Part shown: positions 46,401 through 53,717 of the stretch, piece by piece | How positions within the stretch are numbered: position 1 is the stretch's first letter | Layout: each line of letters begins with the position of its first letter | From: Streptomyces sp. TG1A-8 | GTDB taxonomy: Bacteria; Actinomycetota; Actinomycetes; Streptomycetales; Streptomycetaceae | Assembly (NCBI RefSeq): GCF_030499535.1 | Contig: NZ_JASTLB010000001.1 | Span: 6,014,001 to 6,078,000 of the forward strand | Length of the DNA stretch: 64,000 bases | Direction: 5' to 3' | The notes under the pieces: model-generated | What the model was told of the DNA's origin: nothing | The model's input: the letters and a program-made list of their open reading frames with translations, nothing else | The model's database searches: none | Program-made: the position numbers and the translations under genes

Positions 46401-46700
46401 CAGCGGTCCCGACGCGAGGTCGAAGGGCCGGCCCGCCGCCTCCCGCAGGATCCCGCGCGCCGCGTCCGCGCCGGAGCACCGCGCGTCGTGCACCTCCACG
46501 GCGACCTCGCGCGGAGCGTCGACGACCTGCACCGGACGGCCCGTGCCGTCCGCGACGAACCGGGTCCGCAGGATCTCGTGCCGGGCCGTCAGCGCCGTCA
46601 GCGCGGCCCCGAACGCCTCCGGCACGAAGTCCCCCCGACGCGCAGCCCGACCGGGACGACGTACTCCGCCCGTCCGGGCTGCAACTGGTCCAGGAACCAC
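40431..46700 (-). CDS. NRPS, downstream part: C-A-T-C-A-T after a frameshift
   Basis: The 3' part of a nonribosomal peptide synthetase, 2089 codons. Order: most of a C domain (HHIVSDGWS near residue 170), A (450-960), T (LGGHSLLATQVTSRLR), C (HHVVCDGWS), A (1500-2000), and a terminal T (LGGHSLLATQVASRLR) with no TE, so the chain must pass to another protein. Both C domains look LCL-type. A-domain pocket residues, aligned by eye to GrsA, are about D-A-W-V-L-G-N-V-V and D-A-W-L-L-G-N-V-I, suggesting aliphatic residues such as Leu (low confidence). It has no own start; its first codons belong to the C domain begun in the next feature, separated by a one-base shift at 46631-46636. Confidence 0.93.
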   Translation of the reverse strand: MVPGPVAARTGGVRRPGRAARRGDFVPEAFGAALTALTARHEILRTRFVADGTGRPVQVVDAPREVAVEVHDARCSGADAARGILREAAGRPFDLASGPLLRAVAVRTADAEWLVLVAVHHIVSDGWSEGVLARELRELYGAAVEGRPAALAPLDVQYADFAVWQRGALDGPALDGQAAYWRERLAGVQPLELPADHRRPAERSGRGGTVALGVPADVVDAVRRTAAGRGASLFMSLLAVFQLLMAKYSGQEDIAVGSPVAGRTRAETEDLIGFFVNTLVMRTDLSGDPTFGELLDRVKDTALGAYDHQDLPFERLVEELAPDRDLSRTPLFQTMFVLQNTPDGNAWGLPGLVVEPFAVRAEEAKFDLTLFLTERPDGSLDGSLVFALDLFEPATAERLAGHFTTLLRAAATGRERRLSELEVLSGAERRRVLTEWSGTASATGAGGTTVHRLVEQCAAARPGTAAVLTDTGELTYRELNARANRLARHLRSHGAGPGRVVAVCLERGPDQITALLAVLKSGAAYVPLDPEHPADRLAFMLADTGAVLVVTDSARTGRLPGAPARFLTDRDWPRLADLPAHDPEPAAAPDDLAYVIYTSGSTGRPKGVEIEHRSLANLVRWTVESFAVAPGRRVALLAGVGFDAAAWELWPALAAGATVCVPDDTVRLTPALLQRWLTGKRVRGTFVSTPVLEALAALDWSEPTTLEYVLTGGDALHLPAGLRLPFRVVNNYGPTESTVVTTSAEVVPGVPVPPIGRPVRNTVVYVVDRHDRPVPTGVPGELLVGGAGLARGYRGLPRQTAERFVTLDLDGTPRRVYRTGDRVRWLPDGRLEFLGRLDDQVKLRGHRIEPGEIEAVLLDGPEVAAATVVVREDAPGDKRLVAYVVPAGGTGPAEEGLRARLRRELPDYMVPSAFVVLERLPLTPNGKVDRRALPAPEPRTGGAGGAAPRTPAERAVAAAWSEVLGTEVTGVDDDFFALGGHSLLATQVTSRLRAELGVEVPVRALFASPTVGALAAVVEELDTGGAQRIAPADRAGGPLPLSFAQQRLWFLDQLEPGRAEYVVPFALRVGGALDTAALDAALTAVVARHEALRTRFVADDGGRPGQVVDPPAPVRAAVHDLRHLAGPEERLLAARELVEAEAGRPFDLASGPLLRASLVRLADEEAHLLLAVHHVVCDGWSQGVMARELREGYRAAVSGAAARLPQLPVQYADFSVWQRERLTGDELERQLAYWRERLAGVEPLELPTDRHRPAGRPGGGDSVEFAVPAEVAARLRAAATARGASLYMVLLAVYQVLLAKYSRQDDIAVGSPIAGRNRAETEDLIGFFVNTLVMRTDLSGDPAFTELLDRVKDTALGAYDHQDLPFERLVEELAPDRDSSRNPLFQTVFTLQNTPDDHAWNLPGLEVEPFTVTLPDAKFDLSLMMSEDAGGDLRGTLEYRTDLFERETVVRLADHLGSLLDAVAGAPGARLSELCLLTPAERRRIVAEWNDTARDYPDTATLHGLFEGWAARQPDTVAVEGPQGALTYGELNARANRIAHHLRTRYGVRPDMPVTVCLERGPDLVAAELGVLKAGAAYVPLDPQYPVERLAYMVRDTQTPVVLTHGAHADRLPSGVPLLLLDRDGDLLAGEPAADPEPAAAAHHLAYLIYTSGSTGRPKGVQVEHRGLVNLIHWTAAEYGLEPGQRIGLLAGIGFDAAAWELWLGLTRGATCCTTTENVRLAPHLLRDWLQEQRVHAAFLSTPMLESLAALAWGPDSTLDYVLTGGDRLRMPPRARLPFRVVNNYGPTETTVIVTSTVAEPGDTVPPIGRPVANTLVFVVDQHGRPVPVGVPGELLVGGVQVARGYRGRPELTEERFTVFEAEGVRSRVYRTGDLVKWRPDGQLDFLRRIDNQVKIRGNRIELGEIEANLLTHPGIGEVSVVVREDVPGDKRLVAYLVAAGPGAPSTTELRAHLGRHLPDYMIPAAFVVLERLPLTANGKVDRAALPLPDSRRPDLETAYTAPRNTVERAVVCVWADLLGIERIGVHDNFFQLGGHSLLATQVASRLRKALRVDVPVRTVFDSPTPAELAQSIADLMMAAITAQFAPAG

Positions 46701-49255
46701 AGCCGTCGCTGGGCGAAGGACAGCGGCAGCGCTCCCGCCGACCGGTCCGCCCGCGGCATCGCCGCCGCCGCGCCCGGGTCCAGCGCGTCCACGGCCGCCG
46801 CCAGCAGCGCGGGGGTCGGCGCCCCGAACAGCGTGCGGTACGGCACGTCGACCCCCAGGTCCCGGCGCAGCCGGGAGGCGACCCGGGCCGCCAGCAGGGA
46901 GTGCCCGCCCAGCTCGAAGAAGTCGTCGTCGGCACCGACCGCGTCGACACCCAGCAGCTCCGCCCAGATGCCGGCGACCGCCCGCTGGGTCGGGGTGCGG
47001 GGCGCCGCGTACGCGGCGGAGACGTCCGGGCGGTGGCCCTGCGGCGCGGGCAGCGCCTTGCGGTCCACCTTGCCGTTCGGCGTCAGCGGCAGCCGCTCCA
47101 GCGTCACGTACCGCACGGGCACCATGTGCCCGGGCAGGTCCCGGGCGAGCGCCGCGCGCAGCTCGGCCGCGCCCGGGGCGGCTCCGCCGGCCGGCACCAG
47201 GTACGCCACCAGGTGCTTGTCGCCCGGCGTGTCCTCACGCACCACGACGGTGGCCGCCGCCACGCCGGGCCGGGCGAGCAGGGCGTTCTCGATCTCGCCC
47301 AGTTCGACCCGGTGCCCGCGCAGCTTGACCTGGTCGTCGATCCGGCCCAGGTACACCAGCCGCCCGTCCGGCAGCCACTTCACCAGGTCACCGGTGCGGT
47401 ACACCCGGGCGTCCGGCTCCGTGGCGAACGGGTGCGGCACGAACCGCTGCGCCGTCAGACCGGGCCGGTTCAGGTAGCCGAGGGCGAGGTTCACCCCGCC
47501 GATCAGCAGTTCGCCCGGCACGCCCACCGGCTGCACCTGGCCGTGCGCGCCGACCACGTACACCTCGGTGTTGTCGATCGCCCGGCCCATCGGCACGTGG
47601 TCCGCCCCCGGGTCCACCGACCCCGTCCGGCCGGCCACGTTGCCGACGGTCGCCTCGGTCGGCCCGTACTCGTTGACGATCACCGTGGCGTCCGTGCCGC
47701 CGGCCAGCACCCGGTGCGCCAGCGCCGGCGTCAGGTCCTCGCCGCCGGCCACCACCGTCGCGACGGCGTGCCGCAGCCCGTCCTGCTCCAGCCGGGCGGC
47801 CAGCAGCTCCAGGTGGGACGGCGTCGCCTTCAGGAAGCTGACCGGCACCCCGGTCGCGACGAGGTCGACGGCCGCGTCCCACACCGTCCGCCCCGGGCCC
47901 GGCCGCGGCACCACCAGCCGCAGCCCCTGCACCAGCGGCAGGAACAGCGCGGTGACCGTCAGGTCGAACGCCGCCGACGAGCACAGCAGCGAGCCGATCT
48001 CCGCGCCGGGCGCCGGCGGGTAGTTCCGGTCGCACCAGTGCAGGTAGTTGACCACTCCCCGGTGCGCGACGCGCACGCCCTTGGGGCGGCCCGTGGAGCC
48101 GGAGGTGTAGATGACGTACGCCGGGTCGTCCGGTCCCGCGGCGGCCGGCGGGGCCGTGCCGTCGCCGGCCGGCCACTCCCGGTCGGTCAGCAGCAGCTCC
48201 GGTCCCGGGGCGAACAGACCGGCGTGCGCGGACTGCGTGACCACCACGGGAGCGGCGCTGTCCCCGACCATGTACCGCAGCCGCTCGGCCGGGTACGACG
48301 GGTCCAACGGCACGTACGCCGCACCGGACTTGAGTACTCCGAGCAGGGCGCACACCAGGTCCGCGCCGTGGTCCAGGCACACCGCGACCAGCGTGCCGGG
48401 GCCCACGCCCCGGTCCCGCAGGTGGTGCGCCAGCCGGTTCGCCCGCTCCTCGAGCGCCCGGTAGGTCAGCTGCCGCCCGTCGTACTCCACGGCCACCGCC
48501 TGCGGCTGCCGCGCGGCCCGCTCCTCCACCAGGCGGTGCACGGTCGCGGTGCCGGGGAACGGCGAGCGCGGTCCGTTCCACTCGGACAGGATCCGCCGCA
48601 GTTCCGCCTGCGTCAGCATCTCCAGCGCGGCCAGCCGCGTGCCCGGCGACCCGGCGGCGGACCGGGCGAGCACCCCGAAGTGCCCCGCCATCCGCTCCGC
48701 CGTGGCCCGGTCGAACAGGTCCGTCCGGTAGCCGAGGACACCGCGCAGCGCGTCGCCGTCGGCGACGACCTCCAGGGTGAGCTGCGCCGACGGCGGGAAC
48801 AGCGCGGCCTCCCGGGCCGTCGCGCGCCACGCGAACCAGGGTGCGCCGGCCAGGGTACCGCCGGCCGCCTCCACGAGCCGCGGCCACGGCAGGCCGCCGC
48901 GCGCCCGCACACCGGACGCGACGTGCGCCAGCGCCTGCTCGAACGGCGGGTCGCCGTCCGCTCCGCGCACCACGGCCGCCGTTCCGTCGCCCCGGGGCAC
49001 GACCACCGGGACGTCGCCCCGGCCGGCGTGGCGGGCGAGCAGGGCCTGGAACACCGTCAGCAGGACCGCCGACGGCTCCACGCCCCGGTCGCGGGCCAGC
49101 GCGGACAGCGCGTCGGCCGTGGCCACGGGGACGTCGAAGCAGATCCGGCCCGAAGGGCCCGGTCCGTCCCCCGCCGGCCGCCGGTCCGCGGGCAGTTCCA
49201 GCGGTTCCAGCCCCGCCAGCGCGTGCCGCCACTCCTCCACCTGGTGATCAGCCAC
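46598..49255 (-). CDS. NRPS, upstream part: partial C-A-T-C start before a frameshift
   Basis: The 5' part of the same NRPS, 885 codons. It starts at GTG 49255 after GGGGAG. The first 230 residues match only the C-lobe of a condensation domain (EEWRHALAGLEPLELPADR onward), so HHxxxDG is missing. An A domain follows (YVIYTSGSTGRPKG, NEYGPTEATVGN, YRTGDLVKWLPDG), then T (LGGHSLLAARVASRLR) and the opening of a second C domain (LPLSFAQRRLWFLDQLQPG). Pocket residues read D-L-T-K-V-G-E-V-G, one change from a known Asn code (DLTKLGEVGK). Reading then runs out of frame and stops at 46598. As the first module it may load Asn or a methylated analogue. Confidence 0.92.
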   Translation of the reverse strand: MADHQVEEWRHALAGLEPLELPADRRPAGDGPGPSGRICFDVPVATADALSALARDRGVEPSAVLLTVFQALLARHAGRGDVPVVVPRGDGTAAVVRGADGDPPFEQALAHVASGVRARGGLPWPRLVEAAGGTLAGAPWFAWRATAREAALFPPSAQLTLEVVADGDALRGVLGYRTDLFDRATAERMAGHFGVLARSAAGSPGTRLAALEMLTQAELRRILSEWNGPRSPFPGTATVHRLVEERAARQPQAVAVEYDGRQLTYRALEERANRLAHHLRDRGVGPGTLVAVCLDHGADLVCALLGVLKSGAAYVPLDPSYPAERLRYMVGDSAAPVVVTQSAHAGLFAPGPELLLTDREWPAGDGTAPPAAAGPDDPAYVIYTSGSTGRPKGVRVAHRGVVNYLHWCDRNYPPAPGAEIGSLLCSSAAFDLTVTALFLPLVQGLRLVVPRPGPGRTVWDAAVDLVATGVPVSFLKATPSHLELLAARLEQDGLRHAVATVVAGGEDLTPALAHRVLAGGTDATVIVNEYGPTEATVGNVAGRTGSVDPGADHVPMGRAIDNTEVYVVGAHGQVQPVGVPGELLIGGVNLALGYLNRPGLTAQRFVPHPFATEPDARVYRTGDLVKWLPDGRLVYLGRIDDQVKLRGHRVELGEIENALLARPGVAAATVVVREDTPGDKHLVAYLVPAGGAAPGAAELRAALARDLPGHMVPVRYVTLERLPLTPNGKVDRKALPAPQGHRPDVSAAYAAPRTPTQRAVAGIWAELLGVDAVGADDDFFELGGHSLLAARVASRLRRDLGVDVPYRTLFGAPTPALLAAAVDALDPGAAAAMPRADRSAGALPLSFAQRRLWFLDQLQPGRAEYVVPVGLRVGGTSCRRRSGPR
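46631..46636 (-). other. Frameshift site in the NRPS second C domain (six G run)
   Basis: On the coding strand the codons GTC GGG GGG ACT lead to an early stop. Adding one G gives GTC GGG GGG GAC TTC GTG, that is RVGGDFVPEAF, which restores the C-domain sequence exactly (compare RVGGALDTAALDAAL in the next C domain). The lesion lies in a homopolymer, where sequencing error is also common. Confidence 0.85.
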
Positions 49256-49653
49256 CGTTCACTCCCCAATGTCAGCACGTCTCAGCGGTACAAGCGGTTC
49301 ACGGACGGCACGTCACGCAACGGCGCGCGGCGCACGGCGCGGGGTGCCGCCGGGGCGGGCCCGGGGCCGCGCCGCCGGCGGCGGCACCGCGACCGGCCGG
49401 CACCGGGACCGCCGGTGCCGGGACGTCCGCGACAAGCACGCTAGGACGCGCGGGCGGGCGCCCCCAGTGGGCACAAGTGCCGCCCCGGCGGCTGGTCACA
49501 AGTGCCCAGTGCCGCAGCGGATCACCGGTCCGCACGATGGACGGCGTCACTTGCGGACGGCCCGGACGCCCCGGCGGCGCAGGCACCTCCACGGGTGACC
49601 GACCCGGTCGCAGCGATCGCGGTCCCATCACGGTGTCGAGAGGAAAGCCGGTC
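49256..49653. promoter_or_regulatory. Divergent control region between NRPS and precursor operon
   Basis: This 398-bp gap holds the start regions of the minus-strand NRPS and plus-strand glutamate mutase operon. CACAAGTGCC occurs twice 25 bp apart (49472-49481, 49497-49506). The first lies within the inverted repeat GGCAC-AA-GTGCC (49470-49481); the second reads GTCAC-AA-GTGCC. They are candidate operators shared by the two units. No coding region is convincing here. Confidence 0.55.
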
Positions 49654-50124
49654 GTGTACCTGCGTCACCAGCCCCCGGACGGTCCGCGTCACGCGGTCCT
49701 GAGCACCATCCCCTCGGACTCGCACACCTGGAACCTGCTGTTCCTCCAACTCCTGCTGGAGGAACAGGGCTGGGAGGTCACCAACCTCGGTGCCTGCGTC
49801 CCGGTCGACGTCCTGACCACCGAGTCCGCGGCCCGGGTGCCCGACCTCATCGTCGTGAGCACCGTCAACGGCCACGGCGCCGAGGAGGCCCCGGCCCTGG
49901 CCCGCGCGGTGCGTGCCGTGCCCGCCCTGTCCGGCGTACCGCTCGTCATCGGCGGCAAGCTCGACACCTCGGGCGCCACCGGCCCCGACGTCCACGCGGC
50001 GCTCGTCGCCGCCGGATTCGACGCCGTCCTGACCGGGCCGAACGCCGTCCCGGGACTGCTCGGCCTGCTGGACGCCCTCCCGCAACACGGGCACGGAAGG
50101 GCTTACGCCGATGCCGTCCGCTGA
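49654..50124 (+). CDS. Glutamate (methylaspartate) mutase, small cobalamin-binding subunit
   Basis: The B12-binding subunit of glutamate mutase, which with the large subunit rearranges L-glutamate to (2S,3S)-3-methylaspartate. The 156-residue protein has the cobalamin signature as PSDSHTWNLLFLQLLLEEQG (Asp-x-His present; the usual Gly is Asn), then VVSTVNGHG and VIGGKLDTSG. This DSHTWN variant is, from memory, usual in Streptomyces biosynthetic mutases. I chose GTG 49654 because GAGAGGAAA precedes it; an earlier GTG at 49633 is possible. It overlaps the large-subunit start by 14 bases. Confidence 0.88.
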   Translation: MYLRHQPPDGPRHAVLSTIPSDSHTWNLLFLQLLLEEQGWEVTNLGACVPVDVLTTESAARVPDLIVVSTVNGHGAEEAPALARAVRAVPALSGVPLVIGGKLDTSGATGPDVHAALVAAGFDAVLTGPNAVPGLLGLLDALPQHGHGRAYADAVR

Positions 50125-51403
50125 CCTCCCCCGCCCCGCCGGCGGCGCCTTCCACCGCTTCATGGAGGCCGCCGCCCGCTCCGGCACCCTCGTCGTCCAG
50201 CCCCGCATGGGCTTCGCCGACCCCGGCCGGATGCGCGCCGGGCTGCTCGCCACCCGCGGCGCCGACGCCACCACCGTCGGCACCCTCACCCTGGACAGCT
50301 TCACCCGCGTCGGCGACTACGCCGCCGCCGCCCGCGCCGCCGCCCAGGGGCACCCGCTCAACGGCTACCCGCTGGTCAGCCTGCCCGTGGCCACCACCAC
50401 CGCCCTCCTCGACGGCGTCCACGGCGCGGACTTCCCCGTCCAGGTGCGCCACGGCTCCGCCCTGCCCGGCCGCATCGTCGACGCCCTGATCGCCGCCGGA
50501 CTCGACGCCACCGAGGGCGGTCCCGTCTCCTACTGCCTGCCCTACGGCCGCACCCCCCTGGCCGCCTCCGTGCAGGCCTGGCGCGAGGCGTGCCGCACGC
50601 TCGCCGAACTCCGCGCCACCGGCGCCGAACCGCACCTGGAGAGCTTCGGCGGCTGCATGCTGGGCCAGCTCTGCCCGCCCTCGCTGCTCATCGCCCTCTC
50701 CGTCCTGGAGGGCATGTTCTTCCGGCAGCACGGCATCCGCAGCGTCTCCCTCAGCTACGCCCAGCAGACCAGCGCCGAACAGGACGAGGAGGCCGTCCAC
50801 GCCCTGCGCGCCCTGGCCGCCGACCACCTCCCGGACACCTCCTGGCACGTGGTCGTCTACGCCTACATGGGCGTGTACCCGGAGACCGCGGCCGGCGCGC
50901 TGGAACTCGTCGCGGACGCCGCCCGGCTCGCCGTGCGCACCGGTGCCGCCCGCCTCATCGTCAAGACCGCCGCCGAGGCCGCCCGCATCCCGTCGGTCGC
51001 CGAGAACGTCACCGCGCTGGAGACCGCCGCGGCCGCCGCCGCGCGCACCGCACGGCGCACCGCACCACCGCCGTCCACCGGCGTGGAGGGGGAGGCGCGG
51101 TCCCTCGTGCAGGCCGTCCTCGGCCTGCACGACGACATCGGGCAGGCCCTGGTCCGGGCCTTCGCCCGCGGCTACCTCGACGTCCCCTACTGCCTGCATC
51201 CCGACAACGCGGGCCGCACCCGCAGCGTCATCTCCGACCGGGGCCGCCTGGAGTGGTCCCGCACCGGGTCGCTCCCGCTGGGCCGGCCCGCCGCCCCCGT
51301 GCGGCGCGCCCGGCGCCTGACCTCGTCGGGGTTGCTGCACGCCCTGCACCACGTCAAGAACCGCTACGACACGTCCGCCGCATCCCTCGGCCGAGTGAGC
51401 TGA
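50111..51403 (+). CDS. Glutamate (methylaspartate) mutase, catalytic large subunit
   Basis: The TIM-barrel subunit of glutamate mutase, 430 residues. It begins after GGAAGGGC with PSADLPRPAGGAF and continues LVVQPRMGFADPGRMRAGLL, GADATTVGTLTLDSFTRVGD, NGYPLVSLPV, PVQVRHGSALPGRIVDALIA and ESFGGCMLGQLCPPSLLIAL, all typical of the family. Related subunit pairs supply 3-methylaspartate in vicenistatin- and friulimicin-type pathways. It is the second gene of the divergent precursor operon. The enzyme needs adenosylcobalamin, so product supply would depend on B12. Confidence 0.92.
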   Translation: MPSADLPRPAGGAFHRFMEAAARSGTLVVQPRMGFADPGRMRAGLLATRGADATTVGTLTLDSFTRVGDYAAAARAAAQGHPLNGYPLVSLPVATTTALLDGVHGADFPVQVRHGSALPGRIVDALIAAGLDATEGGPVSYCLPYGRTPLAASVQAWREACRTLAELRATGAEPHLESFGGCMLGQLCPPSLLIALSVLEGMFFRQHGIRSVSLSYAQQTSAEQDEEAVHALRALAADHLPDTSWHVVVYAYMGVYPETAAGALELVADAARLAVRTGAARLIVKTAAEAARIPSVAENVTALETAAAAAARTARRTAPPPSTGVEGEARSLVQAVLGLHDDIGQALVRAFARGYLDVPYCLHPDNAGRTRSVISDRGRLEWSRTGSLPLGRPAAPVRRARRLTSSGLLHALHHVKNRYDTSAASLGRVS

Positions 51404-51471
51404 CGGACCGCCCCCGGTCGCCGCAGCCCCCCCGGGGCCCGGCGGTCCGAGCCGACCCGAAAAGGACCGAC

Positions 51472-52488
51472 ATGACCCTGCAGACCGACATCGCCCCGAT
51501 GCTCGCCGCCACCCCCGCCCTGCCCTCGCCGCTGGAACACCTGCGCGATCCGCGCACCCGCGCGGCCCTGCGCGTCCAGCAGGCGATCGTCGCCGGCGCC
51601 CGCGCGTTCCTGCGCGCCGGCGGCGCCGTCGAGATGGCCCACCCCGTCATCGGCCCCGTCACCGATCCCGGCTCGCGCGGCGCCAAGCAGGTCGACATCG
51701 ACTACTACGGTCACCGCTACAAGCTGATGACCAGCGCCATCCTCTACAAGCAGGCGTCCTTGCTGGCCTTCGACCGCATCTTCCTCGTCGCGCCCAACGT
51801 CCGCCTGGAACCCGTGGAGACCAGCTCCACCCACCGCCACCTGACCGAGTTCCGGCAGATCGACGTCGAGTTCGCGGGCGCCACCCGCGACGACGCCATG
51901 AACGTGGCCGAGGGCCTGGTCCGCAACGCCGTCACCACCGTCCTCGACGAGTGCGGCGACGACCTCGCCGTCCTCGGCCGCGACCCCGACACCCTGCGCC
52001 GGTTCGTGGCCGAGCCCTTCGCCCGCGTCCCGCACGCCGAGGTCGTCGAGCGCCTGCGCGCCGGCGGCTACCCGCAGGCCCTGGGCACGGAGATCGAGTG
52101 GGAGGCCGAGGAGCGCGTCTCCCGCCAGGCCGACGCCCCCTTCTTCGTCGTCGGCTACCCCAAGGGCTCCCGCGGCTTCTACGACAAGGAGAGCCCCGCC
52201 GACCCCGGCACCCTGCTCAACTTCGACCTCATCGCCCCCGAGGGCTGCGGCGAGATGTGCAGCGGCAGCGAACGCGAGTACGAGTACGCGGCCCTGGTCA
52301 CCCGCATGCGGGAGACCGGCGAGAACCCCTCCAAGTACGCCTGGTACCTGGACGTCGCCCGGCACGGCATCCCGCGCAGCGCGGGCTTCGGCATCGGTCT
52401 GGAACGCCTCACCCGCTGGATCGCCGGCCTCGACTCCGCCTGGCAGGCCACCGCCTTCCCGAAGATCGCCGGGGTGGTGTCGCCGTGA
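51472..52488 (+). CDS. AspRS/AsnRS-like catalytic core, asparagine synthetase A-type
   Basis: A 338-residue class II aminoacyl-tRNA-synthetase fold without an anticodon-binding domain. Motif 2 is STHRHLTEFRQIDVEFAG, motif 3 is GFGIGLERLTRWIAGL, and VIGPVTDPGSRGAKQVDID opens the core. This resembles the archaeal AsnRS-related asparagine synthetase, which activates aspartate with ATP and transfers ammonia. Located after 3-methylaspartate synthesis genes, it could amidate that product to 3-methylasparagine; amidation is inference. A self-resistance tRNA synthetase is less likely without an anticodon domain. The next gene starts in its stop codon. Confidence 0.85.
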   Translation: MTLQTDIAPMLAATPALPSPLEHLRDPRTRAALRVQQAIVAGARAFLRAGGAVEMAHPVIGPVTDPGSRGAKQVDIDYYGHRYKLMTSAILYKQASLLAFDRIFLVAPNVRLEPVETSSTHRHLTEFRQIDVEFAGATRDDAMNVAEGLVRNAVTTVLDECGDDLAVLGRDPDTLRRFVAEPFARVPHAEVVERLRAGGYPQALGTEIEWEAEERVSRQADAPFFVVGYPKGSRGFYDKESPADPGTLLNFDLIAPEGCGEMCSGSEREYEYAALVTRMRETGENPSKYAWYLDVARHGIPRSAGFGIGLERLTRWIAGLDSAWQATAFPKIAGVVSP

Positions 52489-53717
52489 CGTACCTGACCG
52501 CACCCGGACTGCCCGAGGACGCCGTCCGCGCCCGGGCCCGCGACGGCGCCGCCGCCGTCTTCCCCCCGCCCCGGAGCTACGGCACCGCCGTCTTCGGCGC
52601 CGGCCCCGGCACCACGCCGGACGGCGACGGGATCGACGCCCTGCGCCTGGTCCCGCCCGTCTTCATGCCGGGCCGCCTCGCCAAGCTCATCGACCTCGGC
52701 CACGAGCCCCTCTACTCCGACGTCGGCCTCGGCACCGCCCTCGGCGGCTTCACCGCCCCCCTGCCGGTGTACGTGTCGGCGCTCGGCTCCACCCGCGTCG
52801 CCGGCACCAGCCTCGCCATCAGCCGCCAGGCCGGCCGCCTCGGCATCCCCATGGTCATCGGCGAGAACGTGGCCCCGATGAACGGCTTCCGCACCGGCGG
52901 CGACGACCACCGCAAGGGACTGCTGGAGCGCATCCTCGCCTACTGCGAGGAACTGCCCGACGGCGTCGGCGGCGTCTGCGTCCAGCAGAGCACCGAGGAC
53001 GCCGACTCCGAGGTGTGGAACCACGTCTACAGCGACCCCGCCGTCTCCGGGCTCCTCGCCACCGGCCGCCTCGGCTTCGAACTGAAGGCCGGCCAGGGCG
53101 CCAAGCCCGGCCTCGGCGGCCTCACCATGATCAGTGAGGTGGTCGCCGCCGACCTCGACGGGCAGTACGCCGTCGAACGGCTCTCCGCCGACGGGGACGC
53201 GGTCCTGCGCTGCTCCAGCCCCGGCACCTTCACCGAGGAGATCTTCCGCCGGCAGATCCAGCTCATGCGCAACAACTACCCCCGCGCCCGCTGCTGGGTG
53301 AAGCTCTTCCCCGGCCGCGACGTCGGCCACGCCGCCGCCGTCGCCTGGGAGGCCGGTGCCCACGCCGTCACCGTCGACGGCGCCGAGGGCGGCACCGGCT
53401 GGGCCCCGACCGGCTTCCTCGACCACGTGGGGCTCCCCCTCGCCGAGTGCCTGCGCCGCGTCGACCCCGCCGACCGCGTCCTCCTCGCCAGCGGACGCGT
53501 CTGGGACGGCATCCGCGCCGTGAAGCTGCTCGCCCTCGGCGCCCGCGCCGTCGGCCTGGGCCGCGCCGCCCTGGTCGCCGCCGACGAGGACCCCGAGCAC
53601 GGACTCGAACGCCTCCTGGAGGCCATGGCACTGGAGATGCGCATGGCCGTCAGCGCCCTCGGCAAGTACACGGTGCACGAGACGAGCGCCGAGGACCTGT
53701 GGAGGCCCCAGTCATGA
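52485..53717 (+). CDS. FMN-binding glutamate-synthase-domain protein
   Basis: A 410-residue stand-alone protein of the glutamate synthase central/FMN domain. The flavin-binding barrel shows SALGSTRVAGTSLAISRQAG, FELKAGQGAKPGLGG, VKLFPGRDVGHAAAVAWEAG, GAEGGTGWAPTGFLDHVGLP and LASGRVWDGIRAVKLLALGA. It lacks the glutaminase domain, the cysteine-rich C-terminal region and a partner reductase, so it is not a complete glutamate synthase. It starts at GTG inside the preceding stop and ends overlapping the SbnA-type start. It may supply or recycle glutamate or ammonia for neighbouring steps, or oxidise a pathway amino acid; its role is unknown. Confidence 0.85.
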   Translation: MTYLTAPGLPEDAVRARARDGAAAVFPPPRSYGTAVFGAGPGTTPDGDGIDALRLVPPVFMPGRLAKLIDLGHEPLYSDVGLGTALGGFTAPLPVYVSALGSTRVAGTSLAISRQAGRLGIPMVIGENVAPMNGFRTGGDDHRKGLLERILAYCEELPDGVGGVCVQQSTEDADSEVWNHVYSDPAVSGLLATGRLGFELKAGQGAKPGLGGLTMISEVVAADLDGQYAVERLSADGDAVLRCSSPGTFTEEIFRRQIQLMRNNYPRARCWVKLFPGRDVGHAAAVAWEAGAHAVTVDGAEGGTGWAPTGFLDHVGLPLAECLRRVDPADRVLLASGRVWDGIRAVKLLALGARAVGLGRAALVAADEDPEHGLERLLEAMALEMRMAVSALGKYTVHETSAEDLWRPQS

